Below are positions 27,301 through 34,996 of a stretch of DNA of 40,562 nucleotides, in pieces. The translations under genes and the position numbers were made by a program. The stretch's first letter is position 1. Each line of letters opens with the position of its first letter. The stretch is from positions 1 to 40,562 of the forward strand of contig CAJUBQ010000039.1 in NCBI GenBank assembly GCA_910584595.1, read 5' to 3'. Source of the DNA: an uncultured Eubacterium sp. Its GTDB lineage: Bacteria; Bacillota; Clostridia; Lachnospirales; Lachnospiraceae. Under the pieces are notes generated by a model that saw nothing but the letters and a program-made list of their open reading frames with translations, was not told where the DNA came from and did no database searches.

Positions 27301-28059
27301 TATTTGTATGGACAGGTAACAAATGTCAATGAATCCGGAAGCGTTGCGGTGACCGTTGGAAACCGTACTTATACAGGTGAGATTCTTCCGGGCGGTACAT
27401 TTGCGGTACAGACAAATGGCGCTGCGTCCGGTGAGGTTGTGTCGGTTACTGCCAGTGATATCAAAGATGGGACAGCAAGAACAAGTGCAGCAGCAGTTAC
27501 AACTGTTCAGCCATATGAAAATTATGTAACAATGGCAGATACAAGAGTTCAGACAACTGATACAAACAGTACGCAGATCAAAGGTGATACGCTTCCATAC
27601 TATGAAGTCTCTGTGGTAGTGCGTGGCAGGAGTACGCGGGTAACGCTTGACAGCTTAGGACAGTTCAGCTGTCCGGTAACGGAATCCTTGCAGGCAGGCG
27701 AAAAAGTATATGTGGTGGCAAGATACGGCGGAAAGATTGCAGAAGTGACAGAGCAGACAGTGACAGAGTATGTTCCGGCTGTGATTACACCAGAGACACC
27801 GTCAGTGCTTACGAGTGAAATTACGATTTATACGCAGCAATTGGATGTGCTTGCAAAAGAAATGGGAACCGTAGTTGTAACGATTGACGGCGTAGACTAT
27901 ACGTCACAGGCAGGGGTATATAACCAGGCATATAACGGATATATTTATTCTCTGCAGCTTCCGCAGACATTTACGGAACAGACGATTACGATCCGTTTCA
28001 TCAGTGCATCCGGCGTATCAAGCGGATCGGTTACTGTAATGAGGACAGCAAATGTTTAA
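24370..28059 (+). CDS. secreted 5'-nucleotidase/cyclic phosphodiesterase-like protein with Ig-type repeats
   Basis: A 1229-residue exported protein. A signal peptide (about 1-35) ends near TEAAAAKKK. The calcineurin-like metallophosphoesterase domain (about 45-345) has DMHGQ near 54, DTGDS near 97, GNHDFDYG near 137, AHSSFG and GHGHKN near 278. The 5'-nucleotidase C-terminal domain follows (about 370-660). The rest (about 680-1229) is a series of Ig-like repeats beginning around VQAPTINKI, PDAPVVNEM, AAPNVPVIQEI and similar. No LPXTG or other anchor is visible at the C-terminus. Its last 8 bases overlap the next gene, so it belongs to the wall-polymer operon. Substrate could be extracellular nucleotides or a wall phosphodiester. 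Confidence 0.88.
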   Translation: MNRSAIKKMGRFVNLVLIFTLVFMSCPWTEAAAAKKKPQKPQPQTATFRIISTTDMHGQVSTTHYDTASVKPGSLAQAYTLIKEARQEAGTRNTMTVDTGDSIYGYAADYILDKSGEDALQPIYKAMSLVNYDAIALGNHDFDYGYGYIDKQLELSGLKKKCVVSNIIKADTGETAWNETMMISKQLKTSKNKSVNMEVGVIGITIPSMSSYSNCKEDLIALPIVSTVEKQAAYLKSQGADIVIVIAHSSFGNANPDKESDNAVYALTKLENVDAIAAGHGHKNYPSADSASASYYRLPNVDRETGLMNGKAVTMVKDHGAGIGVIDLNLEISDDGQIKVTDSAAELRMVTKDTPSSAVIVESQAPEIDVVNQSLEEVIATFGNNEQINSYFALLEDNYAIQLANEAKIQYGLSYTGGAGKSEYADCPVVATTKYTLSGSQSADDNISLNGMITMKDILNMQQDNHNNNILYWVTGGQLRELLEWSASVYSTSNGTISSDQVLQRLLEERGASSIAASDWLNDWSSFAVFDGIEYTIDATRPARYTKSGEQKDAYAHRIVNMTYNGQPIADDQRLILVSHTIPGNTDATGTISSQKVLGKSDLAYVHLVKYIKQQQELGNLSVETDHNWEVLFDTNRAYVVRSSVLSQQDAAMKQWFQGLLSTDETFAYYLAQFIASGEMGQTDTTKPMLVVSSTFTDDTDQPIEIKVQANDRSGIAQMKWAVGKEAADSAVWAEAANITRGCFIAEKNGDYSVMAEDIYGNRVVKYIQISNIDPDLVQAPTINKISNKVSSITGTAKFGTTVHIDANGVTYEVQTLEDGTYTCTIDRVPAGSTVSAYCTDETGKQSKTVTTTVFKNGPDAPVVNEMKNNSEKVNGYFTGSSAAVVAIAGSNVYLSAADRALYEKSELYSKSRIVNTVECSLSRNNFEMTLPIQNAGESVKFVTLDKAGRRSATVSLEVADAAPNVPVIQEICDIEDYLYGQVTNVNESGSVAVTVGNRTYTGEILPGGTFAVQTNGAASGEVVSVTASDIKDGTARTSAAAVTTVQPYENYVTMADTRVQTTDTNSTQIKGDTLPYYEVSVVVRGRSTRVTLDSLGQFSCPVTESLQAGEKVYVVARYGGKIAEVTEQTVTEYVPAVITPETPSVLTSEITIYTQQLDVLAKEMGTVVVTIDGVDYTSQAGVYNQAYNGYIYSLQLPQTFTEQTITIRFISASGVSSGSVTVMRTANV

Positions 28060-29989
28060 AAGACCTTATCGAAAGATTATTTACCGGAAAAAAGTAAAAA
28101 TACTGCTGATTCAGATTGTAAACCGTAATCTGGGCGATCAGGTCATAGCAGATAATGCCGCATATCTGGTCAGACAGGCTTTGCCCCGTCTGACCGGGCG
28201 GCATTATGTGCTGCAGGATTATGATATTCAAAGCGAAGATTATGAATTGTTAAAAACAGCGGATTTGATTGTTTTTGCTGGTGGAGGTCTTATTAAATAC
28301 AGGCAGGAGGATTTTCATGCATATGTTCCGGCAATTTTGGAATGTGCAGACAATGAGGGAATCCCGGTCTATTTTAACTGTGTCGGCGTAGAGGGATATG
28401 ATGCAGGCGACGTGCGCTGTGTGCGTCTTGCAAAGGCATTAAACGCAGATTGTGTCAAAGCCATTACTGTTCGCGATGATTTGGAAACGCTGCAAAGAGA
28501 TTATCTGAAAACAGACCGGATCTTTACAGCTGCCGCGGCAGATCCTGCAGTTTTTACACCGCAGGTTTATGATATCAGCAGGAATACACAGTCCAAAAGG
28601 ATTGGTCTGGGTATTGTACGGCACCGTATTTTTGAAGATTATGGAATTCCGCAGATTACACGTGAATTTCAATTAGAATTGTGGCAGGGCATTACAAAGG
28701 AGCTGGAATCACGCGGGTATGAGTGGCAGTTTTATGTAAATGGTCTGCGTTCAGACTATGATTTTGCAGAAGAGATTATAAACTATATGGGCAGGGAGTC
28801 AGAGGCTTCCAGGCTGCTTGCGCCAAGGCCTGCAGACAGCAGGGAATTGGTGGAGCTGACCGCATCGTTTGCAGGCGTGATTGCCTGTCGGATGCATGCA
28901 AATATTATTGCCTATGCACTTGGTATCGCGAGTGTCGGTCTTGTATGGAATGATAAGATGGTGTTCTGGGGAGAGCGGATTGGCTGCCCGGAACGCTTTT
29001 TGACAAGCGAGCAATTTGAACCAAAGCAAATTGTGCAGTGTTTGGTTGAGAGTATGTCAGCAGGCGTCACACCGTGTCGGAAGGAATTGAAACAAAGTAT
29101 TCAGCGTCCGCTTCAAAAATTTGTCCGCCGATATGGGAAAGCTGCCTGGAAAAACCATTGGGCAGATCATTTGAACAAGCCGATTGCCTGGGCAGACCGG
29201 CTTGTTGCTGCAGCCTTGGGCGGCATTCATATGCGTTATTCCAATATGAATACACCAATGGGGCTGGAGCAATCGGAAAAACATGGATTTCGTATTTTTG
29301 AAGCAGATATTCGTCTGACAAGTGACGGAAAATTAGTCTGCGTCAATGGGTGGTCAAAAGGCACCTATGAAAAATTGGGTGTGGATCCAAAAATGTATGA
29401 AGATGGCATGGATTATGCAGCTTTTTTAAAATGCAGGATGTATGGCGCCTACGAGACGATGGATACAGAACATTTACTGCGCAGAATGTGCAAAAAAGAC
29501 AGTGATTGGAAGCTGATTCTGGATATTGGCAAGCCGAAAAAAGAAGTTTTGGCAAATATGATTCATCAAATGCGTGAACTATGTAAGTCCTATGAGGCAG
29601 GCATGGATTTGAAAGAGCATCTGCTGATTCGTCTGCAAAGCAAATCTGATGTAGAAACCGTACAAGAGGCAGCGCTGCCAATGAAAATCATGTATTATGT
29701 ACCGCCAAAACAGATACGCGAAGAGAAAAAAATAACGCTGGATTCTATTGGAAAGTATTGTAAGAAACAGGGAATACAGTGGGTATCTATGCCAAAAGAA
29801 GCGTTGGACGAGGAAGTCATGGCGTATTTGCATAAGCAGAAACTAAAATCGTGCCTGTTTTCCTATCAACGGTACACAGATGTATTATCTGCTGTCCGGA
29901 TGGGCGTAGATTGGATAGCGACATCATATTTGAGCGTAGAAGATTTTGCAGAGCAGTATGAATCGGGTTATACAATCGTGATTCGATAA
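28052..29989 (+). CDS. pyruvyl transferase fused to a GDPD-like domain lacking catalytic histidines
   Basis: A 645-residue two-domain protein. The N-terminal 340 residues are polysaccharide-pyruvyl-transferase-like (NRNLGDQVIADNAAYLVRQ, FAGGGLIKY, ACRMHANIIAYALGIASVGL). The C-terminal part (about 380-645) resembles the TIM-barrel glycerophosphodiester phosphodiesterase fold: GFRIFEADIRLTSDGKLVC matches the metal-site strand, with E417 and D419 kept. The first catalytic His of GDPDs appears as Ala (VAAALGGI, about 386-388), and the HD of the second site is N432-G433. It may bind but not cut polyol-phosphate polymer. ATG 28052 overlaps the upstream stop, showing translational coupling. Confidence 0.78.
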   Translation: MFKRPYRKIIYRKKVKILLIQIVNRNLGDQVIADNAAYLVRQALPRLTGRHYVLQDYDIQSEDYELLKTADLIVFAGGGLIKYRQEDFHAYVPAILECADNEGIPVYFNCVGVEGYDAGDVRCVRLAKALNADCVKAITVRDDLETLQRDYLKTDRIFTAAAADPAVFTPQVYDISRNTQSKRIGLGIVRHRIFEDYGIPQITREFQLELWQGITKELESRGYEWQFYVNGLRSDYDFAEEIINYMGRESEASRLLAPRPADSRELVELTASFAGVIACRMHANIIAYALGIASVGLVWNDKMVFWGERIGCPERFLTSEQFEPKQIVQCLVESMSAGVTPCRKELKQSIQRPLQKFVRRYGKAAWKNHWADHLNKPIAWADRLVAAALGGIHMRYSNMNTPMGLEQSEKHGFRIFEADIRLTSDGKLVCVNGWSKGTYEKLGVDPKMYEDGMDYAAFLKCRMYGAYETMDTEHLLRRMCKKDSDWKLILDIGKPKKEVLANMIHQMRELCKSYEAGMDLKEHLLIRLQSKSDVETVQEAALPMKIMYYVPPKQIREEKKITLDSIGKYCKKQGIQWVSMPKEALDEEVMAYLHKQKLKSCLFSYQRYTDVLSAVRMGVDWIATSYLSVEDFAEQYESGYTIVIR

Positions 29990-30043
29990 ATCAAAGTATT
30001 TAATGAAATGGAACGGCACAAAAAGGATGAATGATAAATAAGT

Positions 30044-31342
30044 ATGAAATCTCAGGCAGATAAAAAAAGTTCAGGTAAAAAAATGTTAGACGGAGTAAAT
30101 TCAGGCAGAAAAAATTCAGGCAGAAAAAATTCAGCTAAAAGAAAATCAGATAAAAAAATCCTGATGAAACAAATTTTAGTTAAACCGGTCTCAGACGACG
30201 ATAAATTAAATCATAAAATTTCGAATATAAAAGTCATAATACGCCAATATATCAAAATGGCAGTACAAAATATTTTGCTGCCAACCGTATATTGCCTTTT
30301 AAAGCCAAAGCAGATTGAACAAGGGTTAATTATATTTGCAGACGCGCATAATGAGCAGGCTCCGTCCAGTATGGCGCCTCTTATAAAAGAAGTGAAGCGT
30401 CGGAATAATAAAAAAGTAGTCGAAATTTATGACGATTACCAGCAGATTTCATTTCATCGGCTGCTGATGCGTATGCTGTATTTTATGAGATATTACGCAA
30501 GGGCAGAGTATGTAGTAATCTGTGATAATTTTCTGCCGGTTGCTTCATGCAAAAAGCGAAAAGAGACGACGGTGATTCAGCTTTGGCATGGATGCGGTGC
30601 GTTTAAAAAATTTGGGTATGATACGCAGGGGGATATCCCAGCGGTTTATAAGGGAAATGTTTTTCGCAATTATGATATTGTAACGGTGAGTGCGCCGGGA
30701 TGCGCCCCGCATTTTCAAAGCGCGATGCGTCTGCCGAAAAAGGTGTTCCAGCCATTTGGCGTCTGCCGTACGGATAAATATTTTAAACAGTCTTATAACC
30801 GGTCATGCAGAGAATTGTTTGAACAGACACACGAACAGGCGCGAGGGAAAAAAATTGTACTCTGGGCGCCAACCTTCCGCGGGTATCCTTCAGACCCAAA
30901 GCTGGAACAATATGAGGATGTGGTACAAATGTGCAAAGAGCTGCCAGAGGATATTTTTGTCATTATAAAAGTGCATCCGCATCTGATAAAAAAATATCCA
31001 TATGACAACAGCAGCTTAACAACCGACCAGCTGCTCCCGGTGACCGATCTTTTGATTACAGATTATTCTTCGATTATATTTGAATATAGTATTTATCAAA
31101 AGCCGATGTTATTTTATGCACCGGATATGAAAGAATATGGTGTAGAACGAGGATTTTATCTGGATTATCAAAAACTTCCGGGGACTGTCGTTACAGAGCA
31201 GGAGCAGCTGGCAGGAGAAGTGATACGGGCGCTGAAAGGACAACAGGGACAAACCTCACAGGTGAAAGCGTTTTATGAACAGTATATGTCGGCATGCGAT
31301 GGAAAAGTTACAAAACGGCTGGCAGATCGGATCAATGCATAA
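30044..31342 (+). CDS. CDP-glycerol/ribitol phosphotransferase family protein (second copy)
   Basis: A 432-residue TagF-type enzyme. QLWHGCGAFKKFGYDT near 185 and IKVHPHL near 309 supply the two conserved histidines, with WAPTFRGYPSD and TDYSSIIFEYS. The first 50 residues are a Lys/Ser-rich tail built partly from a 15-base tandem repeat (SGRKN units). No strong ribosome site sits near ATG 30044, but a five-codon frame (30028-30042) with AAAGG upstream ends two bases before it, so coupled restart is possible and the N-terminus is uncertain. It belongs to the wall-polymer operon and precedes the TarI-TarJ pair. Confidence 0.88.
   Translation: MKSQADKKSSGKKMLDGVNSGRKNSGRKNSAKRKSDKKILMKQILVKPVSDDDKLNHKISNIKVIIRQYIKMAVQNILLPTVYCLLKPKQIEQGLIIFADAHNEQAPSSMAPLIKEVKRRNNKKVVEIYDDYQQISFHRLLMRMLYFMRYYARAEYVVICDNFLPVASCKKRKETTVIQLWHGCGAFKKFGYDTQGDIPAVYKGNVFRNYDIVTVSAPGCAPHFQSAMRLPKKVFQPFGVCRTDKYFKQSYNRSCRELFEQTHEQARGKKIVLWAPTFRGYPSDPKLEQYEDVVQMCKELPEDIFVIIKVHPHLIKKYPYDNSSLTTDQLLPVTDLLITDYSSIIFEYSIYQKPMLFYAPDMKEYGVERGFYLDYQKLPGTVVTEQEQLAGEVIRALKGQQGQTSQVKAFYEQYMSACDGKVTKRLADRINA
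30101..30160 (+). repeat. 15-base tandem repeat in the transferase N-terminus
   Basis: Two identical tcaggcagaaaaaat units (30101-30130) followed by two diverged ones to 30160, encoding SGRKN, SGRKN, SAKRK and SDKKI. The unit length is a multiple of three, so copy change would alter tail length without frameshift. Confidence 0.75.
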
Positions 31343-31403
31343 AAAGGCAGACACAAAAGAAAGATAAATAAAACGCAGGCAAATAGAACAGGAAACATCA
31401 TAT

Positions 31404-31451
31404 ATGGAAGATCAAAAAAATGGAAGATAAAAAAATGGAAGATAAAAAAAA
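31404..31451 (+). repeat. 15/16-base tandem repeat over the tarI start
   Basis: Three units of atggaagat(c)aaaaaaa begin at 31404, 31420 and 31435. Each has an ATG and a run of 7-8 As. The first ATG has the only good ribosome site (AGGA at 31390) but is out of frame with the enzyme. Its frame stops after 8 codons at 31430. Confidence 0.75.
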
Positions 31452-32148
31452 TGTCTATGGAGTAGTGCTTGCCGGCGGCGTTGGAGCGCGCATGGGAAAT
31501 GTAGAAAAACCAAAACAGTTTATGGAGGTGGCAGGCAAGCCGATTCTTGTACTTGTGCTGGAAAAGTTTGCGGTACATCCCGGATTTGACCAGGTGCTTG
31601 TACTGTCACCCAAGCAGTGGATTCGGTATACGGAGGATTTGATCCAAAAATATATTCCGCAAAAAGATCGTGTGATTGTATTAGAAGGCGGAGACACGAG
31701 AAATGAAACGATCATGAACGCAATCCGCTACTTAGATCGGCAGGAATTGTTAGACGAAGAAACGGTTATTGTTACACACGATTCGGTGCGGCCATTTGTC
31801 ACACACAGGATATTAGAAGAAAATATTCAGGCGGCAAAGGAATTTGGCGCCTGCGATACTGTCATTCCCGCTACCGATACAATTGTACAAAGTGTCTCGC
31901 ACAACATCATCTCAGACATTCCGGATCGTTCCATCATGTACCAGGGACAGACGCCGCAGTCTTTTAAGGCCAAAAAGCTGAAAAGAGTCTATGAATCTCT
32001 GACAGCGCAGGAAAAAGAGATATTGACAGACGCATGCAAGATCTTTGTAATCAAAGGGGAAGAGGTGCGTTTGGTGCAAGGCGAAGTGTCTAATATAAAA
32101 ATTACGTATCCGTATGACCTAAAGGTTGCGGAATCTTTAATTTACTGA
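31420..32148 (+). CDS. tarI: D-ribitol-5-phosphate cytidylyltransferase (TarI-like)
   Basis: A 242-residue IspD-fold enzyme predicted to make CDP-ribitol from CTP and ribitol 5-phosphate. The nucleotide loop LAGGVGARMG is near residue 12, followed by EKPKQF; THDSVRPFV, YQGQTPQSFK and NIKITYPYDL complete the family set. It is followed by a TarJ-like reductase and a CDP-polyol transferase, the tarI-tarJ-tarL order of ribitol teichoic acid loci. Its start lies in a tandem repeat; in-frame ATGs at 31420 and 31435 are both possible. See the finding on possible slippage control. Confidence 0.88.
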   Translation: MEDKKMEDKKNVYGVVLAGGVGARMGNVEKPKQFMEVAGKPILVLVLEKFAVHPGFDQVLVLSPKQWIRYTEDLIQKYIPQKDRVIVLEGGDTRNETIMNAIRYLDRQELLDEETVIVTHDSVRPFVTHRILEENIQAAKEFGACDTVIPATDTIVQSVSHNIISDIPDRSIMYQGQTPQSFKAKKLKRVYESLTAQEKEILTDACKIFVIKGEEVRLVQGEVSNIKITYPYDLKVAESLIY

Positions 32149-32247
32149 GAAAGATTAATTTTATATTAAACATAAAGGGTGTTTAAGGATTGCAGTTATT
32201 GAGAAAAAAGTATGAGTCCGCAATATTTGGACCAGGAGAGATGTATT

Positions 32248-33273
32248 ATGTTAAATACAGTTTATCAGTTAAAGCGTCCCAGACAGTTTGAAGTAGTTTT
32301 TAAAGAAATGGAACTGGATGATCGCCATATACTTGTCCGGCCGACGCATTTGTCGATTTGCCATGCGGATCAAAGGTATTATCAGGGGACGCGTCCGGAT
32401 GAGGTTTTGCGTGTGAAGCTGCCGATGGCGCTGATTCATGAAGCAATTGGCAGCGTCATTTATGATCCGTCCGGTCAGTTTCAGATTGGAGACCGGGTCG
32501 TTATGATTCCGAATCTGCCGTTGGAAGAAGATTCTGTGATTGCGGAAAATTATTTGCGCAGCTCACGGTTTCGTGCCAGCGGAATGGATGGTTTTTTACA
32601 GGAATATGTGCAGACTACGGCTGACCGGATCATTTTGCTTTCGGATCAGGTGAATCCAATGGTGGCGGCGTTTACGGAGCTGGTGAGTGTTAGTTACCAT
32701 GCGCTGCAGCGATGGCTTCGTACAGCACATACGCGCAGGAACGAGACGGCAGTATGGGGAGATGGAAATCTGGGATATATTACGGCGCTGCTGATTCATT
32801 ACTTATGCCCGCAGACGAAATTGTACGTTGTGGGAGTTCATGAGGAAAAGCTCAGTTACTTTACATTTGCGGATGAAGTATTGCTTACGTCACAATTAAA
32901 AGAGGATTTCACATTTGACCATGCGCTGGAGTGTGTTGGCGGACAGGCTGCGCAGTATGCGATCAATCAGATCATTGACTATATTCGGCCGGAGGGCACG
33001 ATTGGACTGCTGGGAGTGTCTGAGGAACCGGTGCCGTTAGATACGCGTATGATTTTGGAAAAGGGATTGCGTATTGTCGGGAGCAGCCGCAGCGGACGCT
33101 CAGATTTTGAAGGGCTGATGGAACTGTATCAGATGCATCCGCACATACTTTCCTATTTGGAAAATATTGTAGGGGAAGAATTTGTTGTCAGAGATATTAA
33201 AGATATCCGTAATGCGTTTGAAGCGGATATCCATAAATTAATGGGAAAGACGGTTATGATCTGGGATGAATAA
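32248..33273 (+). CDS. tarJ: ribulose-5-phosphate reductase (TarJ-like)
   Basis: A 341-residue zinc-type medium-chain alcohol dehydrogenase, predicted to reduce ribulose 5-phosphate to ribitol 5-phosphate with NADPH for the partner cytidylyltransferase. LSICHADQRYYQGTRP near residue 36 supplies the catalytic Cys, and IHEAIG the His/Glu pair. VWGDGNLGYITALL (about 170-185) is the Rossmann motif, and ECVGG follows. Length equals TarJ (about 340). AGGAG at 32234-32238 places the start at ATG 32248 rather than at the ATG at 32212. It overlaps the next gene by 8 bases. Confidence 0.88.
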   Translation: MLNTVYQLKRPRQFEVVFKEMELDDRHILVRPTHLSICHADQRYYQGTRPDEVLRVKLPMALIHEAIGSVIYDPSGQFQIGDRVVMIPNLPLEEDSVIAENYLRSSRFRASGMDGFLQEYVQTTADRIILLSDQVNPMVAAFTELVSVSYHALQRWLRTAHTRRNETAVWGDGNLGYITALLIHYLCPQTKLYVVGVHEEKLSYFTFADEVLLTSQLKEDFTFDHALECVGGQAAQYAINQIIDYIRPEGTIGLLGVSEEPVPLDTRMILEKGLRIVGSSRSGRSDFEGLMELYQMHPHILSYLENIVGEEFVVRDIKDIRNAFEADIHKLMGKTVMIWDE

Positions 33274-34573
33274 ATTAAAACAGAAAAATAAGTTAAAACA
33301 AAGAAACATGTTAAAACAAAGAAATATGTTAAAACAAAACAGTGTTTTCGAACATAGGAGCAGATTAAAACAAATCAGCGTTTGGAAATGTTTAAAGTCT
33401 GTAAGTTCACATATTGTAAAATTTATTACATTTCATGTCTGGTTTCGGGGGATTTACTGTTTGTATGCGAAAAGGCCGGTTCAAAAAGATAAGGTATTGT
33501 TTGTGGAAGTACGGGAACCGGCAGTTTCAGATAGCTTTCGATTATTATATGCAAAATTAAAAAAGCAGGAAAAGTATTGTATTCATACCCATTATTTACG
33601 AAGCGGTTTTTCAGGCAAGATAGAATATCTAAGACGCTGTACGGCAATGTTAAAAGATATGTCAAATGCGGGTTATGTATTTTTAAACGAAGGATGCAAT
33701 GTGATCGGGAGCGTTCCAATGCGTAAGGAAACGGTGCTGACGCAGACCTGGCATGCGTGCGGGGCATTTAAAAAGTTTGGGTTCAGTACAGCGGAGTTAA
33801 AATATGGCGAGACAGCGGAGGAATTAAAGAAGTATCCATATTATGGCAATACGACTTATGTGACATTAAGCAGCCCAGAGATTGCATGGGCATATGAAGA
33901 AGCAATGCTTTTGCAGGATCATATGGAATGCATGAAAGCAACCGGGGTCAGCCGTACCGATGTATTTTTTCAAACAAAGTTCTTAAAGCATGCCAGAGAG
34001 CATTTTTATGAATGTGTGCCATTTGCACAATCTAAAAAGGTCATTTTGTACGCGCCGACGTTTCGCGGACATGCATCAGATGCATCGTCGCCGGACTGTC
34101 TGGATATATTAAAGCTGAAACAGACGCTTGGAAACGAATATGTATTGATTTTCAAACACCATCCGTTTGTGAAGCATCCTCCAAAGATCCCGGCAGATTG
34201 TACAGATTTTGCGAAAGATGTGACCAATGAGATGCCGATTGATGAATTGCTTTGTGTGAGTGATATCTGCATTTCAGATTATTCCTCGTTAATTTTTGAG
34301 TATTCTTTATTTGAGCGTCCAATGCTTTTTTATGCCTATGATCTGGAAGATTATTTTGACTGGCGAGGTTTTTATTATCCGTATTATGATTTGGCGCCAG
34401 GGCCGGTTGTGCGCACAAATGAAGAGATTATACATTATATTCAAAACATAGAGCATAACTTTGACCGTGAATGTGTCAGAAAGTTCCGGGAAAGATTTAT
34501 GGCAGCGTGTGACGGACATGCGACAGAGCGGATTTTGCAGCTTGTATTTTGCAATCGTTCAGATCATCCATAG
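33266..34573 (+). CDS. CDP-ribitol/glycerol phosphotransferase family protein (third copy, TarL/TarF position)
   Basis: A 435-residue TagF-type enzyme in the tarL position, likely adding or polymerising ribitol phosphate. TWHACGAFKKFGFST near 160 and FKHHPFV near 297 carry the conserved histidines, with YAPTFRGHASD and SDYSSLIFEYS. The first 35 residues are a Lys/Gln-rich tail made of an 18-base repeat (LKQRNM units). ATGAATAA overlaps the tarJ stop, so translation is coupled. Last gene of the locus, followed by a terminator hairpin at 34621. Confidence 0.9.
   Translation: MNKLKQKNKLKQRNMLKQRNMLKQNSVFEHRSRLKQISVWKCLKSVSSHIVKFITFHVWFRGIYCLYAKRPVQKDKVLFVEVREPAVSDSFRLLYAKLKKQEKYCIHTHYLRSGFSGKIEYLRRCTAMLKDMSNAGYVFLNEGCNVIGSVPMRKETVLTQTWHACGAFKKFGFSTAELKYGETAEELKKYPYYGNTTYVTLSSPEIAWAYEEAMLLQDHMECMKATGVSRTDVFFQTKFLKHAREHFYECVPFAQSKKVILYAPTFRGHASDASSPDCLDILKLKQTLGNEYVLIFKHHPFVKHPPKIPADCTDFAKDVTNEMPIDELLCVSDICISDYSSLIFEYSLFERPMLFYAYDLEDYFDWRGFYYPYYDLAPGPVVRTNEEIIHYIQNIEHNFDRECVRKFRERFMAACDGHATERILQLVFCNRSDHP
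33275..33334 (+). repeat. 18-base tandem repeat in the transferase N-terminus
   Basis: Units starting ttaaaaca at 33275, 33293, 33311 and a partial at 33329 encode LKQKNK, LKQRNM, LKQRNM and LKQNS. The second and third units differ at only one base. Confidence 0.75.
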
Positions 34574-34598
34574 AACGATTGCTGTATTTCAGTTGCTA

Positions 34599-34846
34599 TT
34601 CACGAGGGTGGACAAGTAACAAAGCAACAGTTTTGACAAAGTGTTGCTTTTTGGCCTCCCGGACACCGGATGTTGGAATCGGCCCCATAGGTACGAACTT
34701 AAGAGAAAATACAACAATTTACATATAGTGTTACATTCTGGAAAAGTCACAAACAGACAGGCCAACGCCTTCCATCCGGCGTCCGCATAGCCAGTACACA
34801 ACACTTTGTCAAAACTGTTGCTTTATTACTTGCCCCACCCCGTGAA
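34599..34846. repeat. long palindromic repeat element
   Basis: Arms of about 80 bases (34599-34678 and 34770-34846) are imperfect inverted copies, including a perfect 26-bp block (34621-34646 with 34799-34824), around a 91-base centre. The right arm recurs at 1-86. The centre's ttacattctggaaaagtcac with following aaacagaca resembles the right part of the element at 40033-40316. No ORF is carried. Confidence 0.8.
34621..34652 (+). terminator. terminator at the end of the wall-polymer locus
   Basis: AAAGCAACA (34621-34629) pairs with TGTTGCTTT (34642-34650) with a 12-base loop and a run of five Ts. It is formed from the left arm of the palindromic element, 48 bases after the last gene. Confidence 0.75.
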
Positions 34847-34996
34847 AAGTAACACTTTTCATAATGTAGATGTTAATATTCATACAGAGTGATTGACATT
34901 GGAATACAGACGCAGTAAAATGTTTTTATATTAATATATGGTTATTCATGTGAGATGATTGCCATATGATATTGCAGTTACAGAAAGGAGTAAAGA

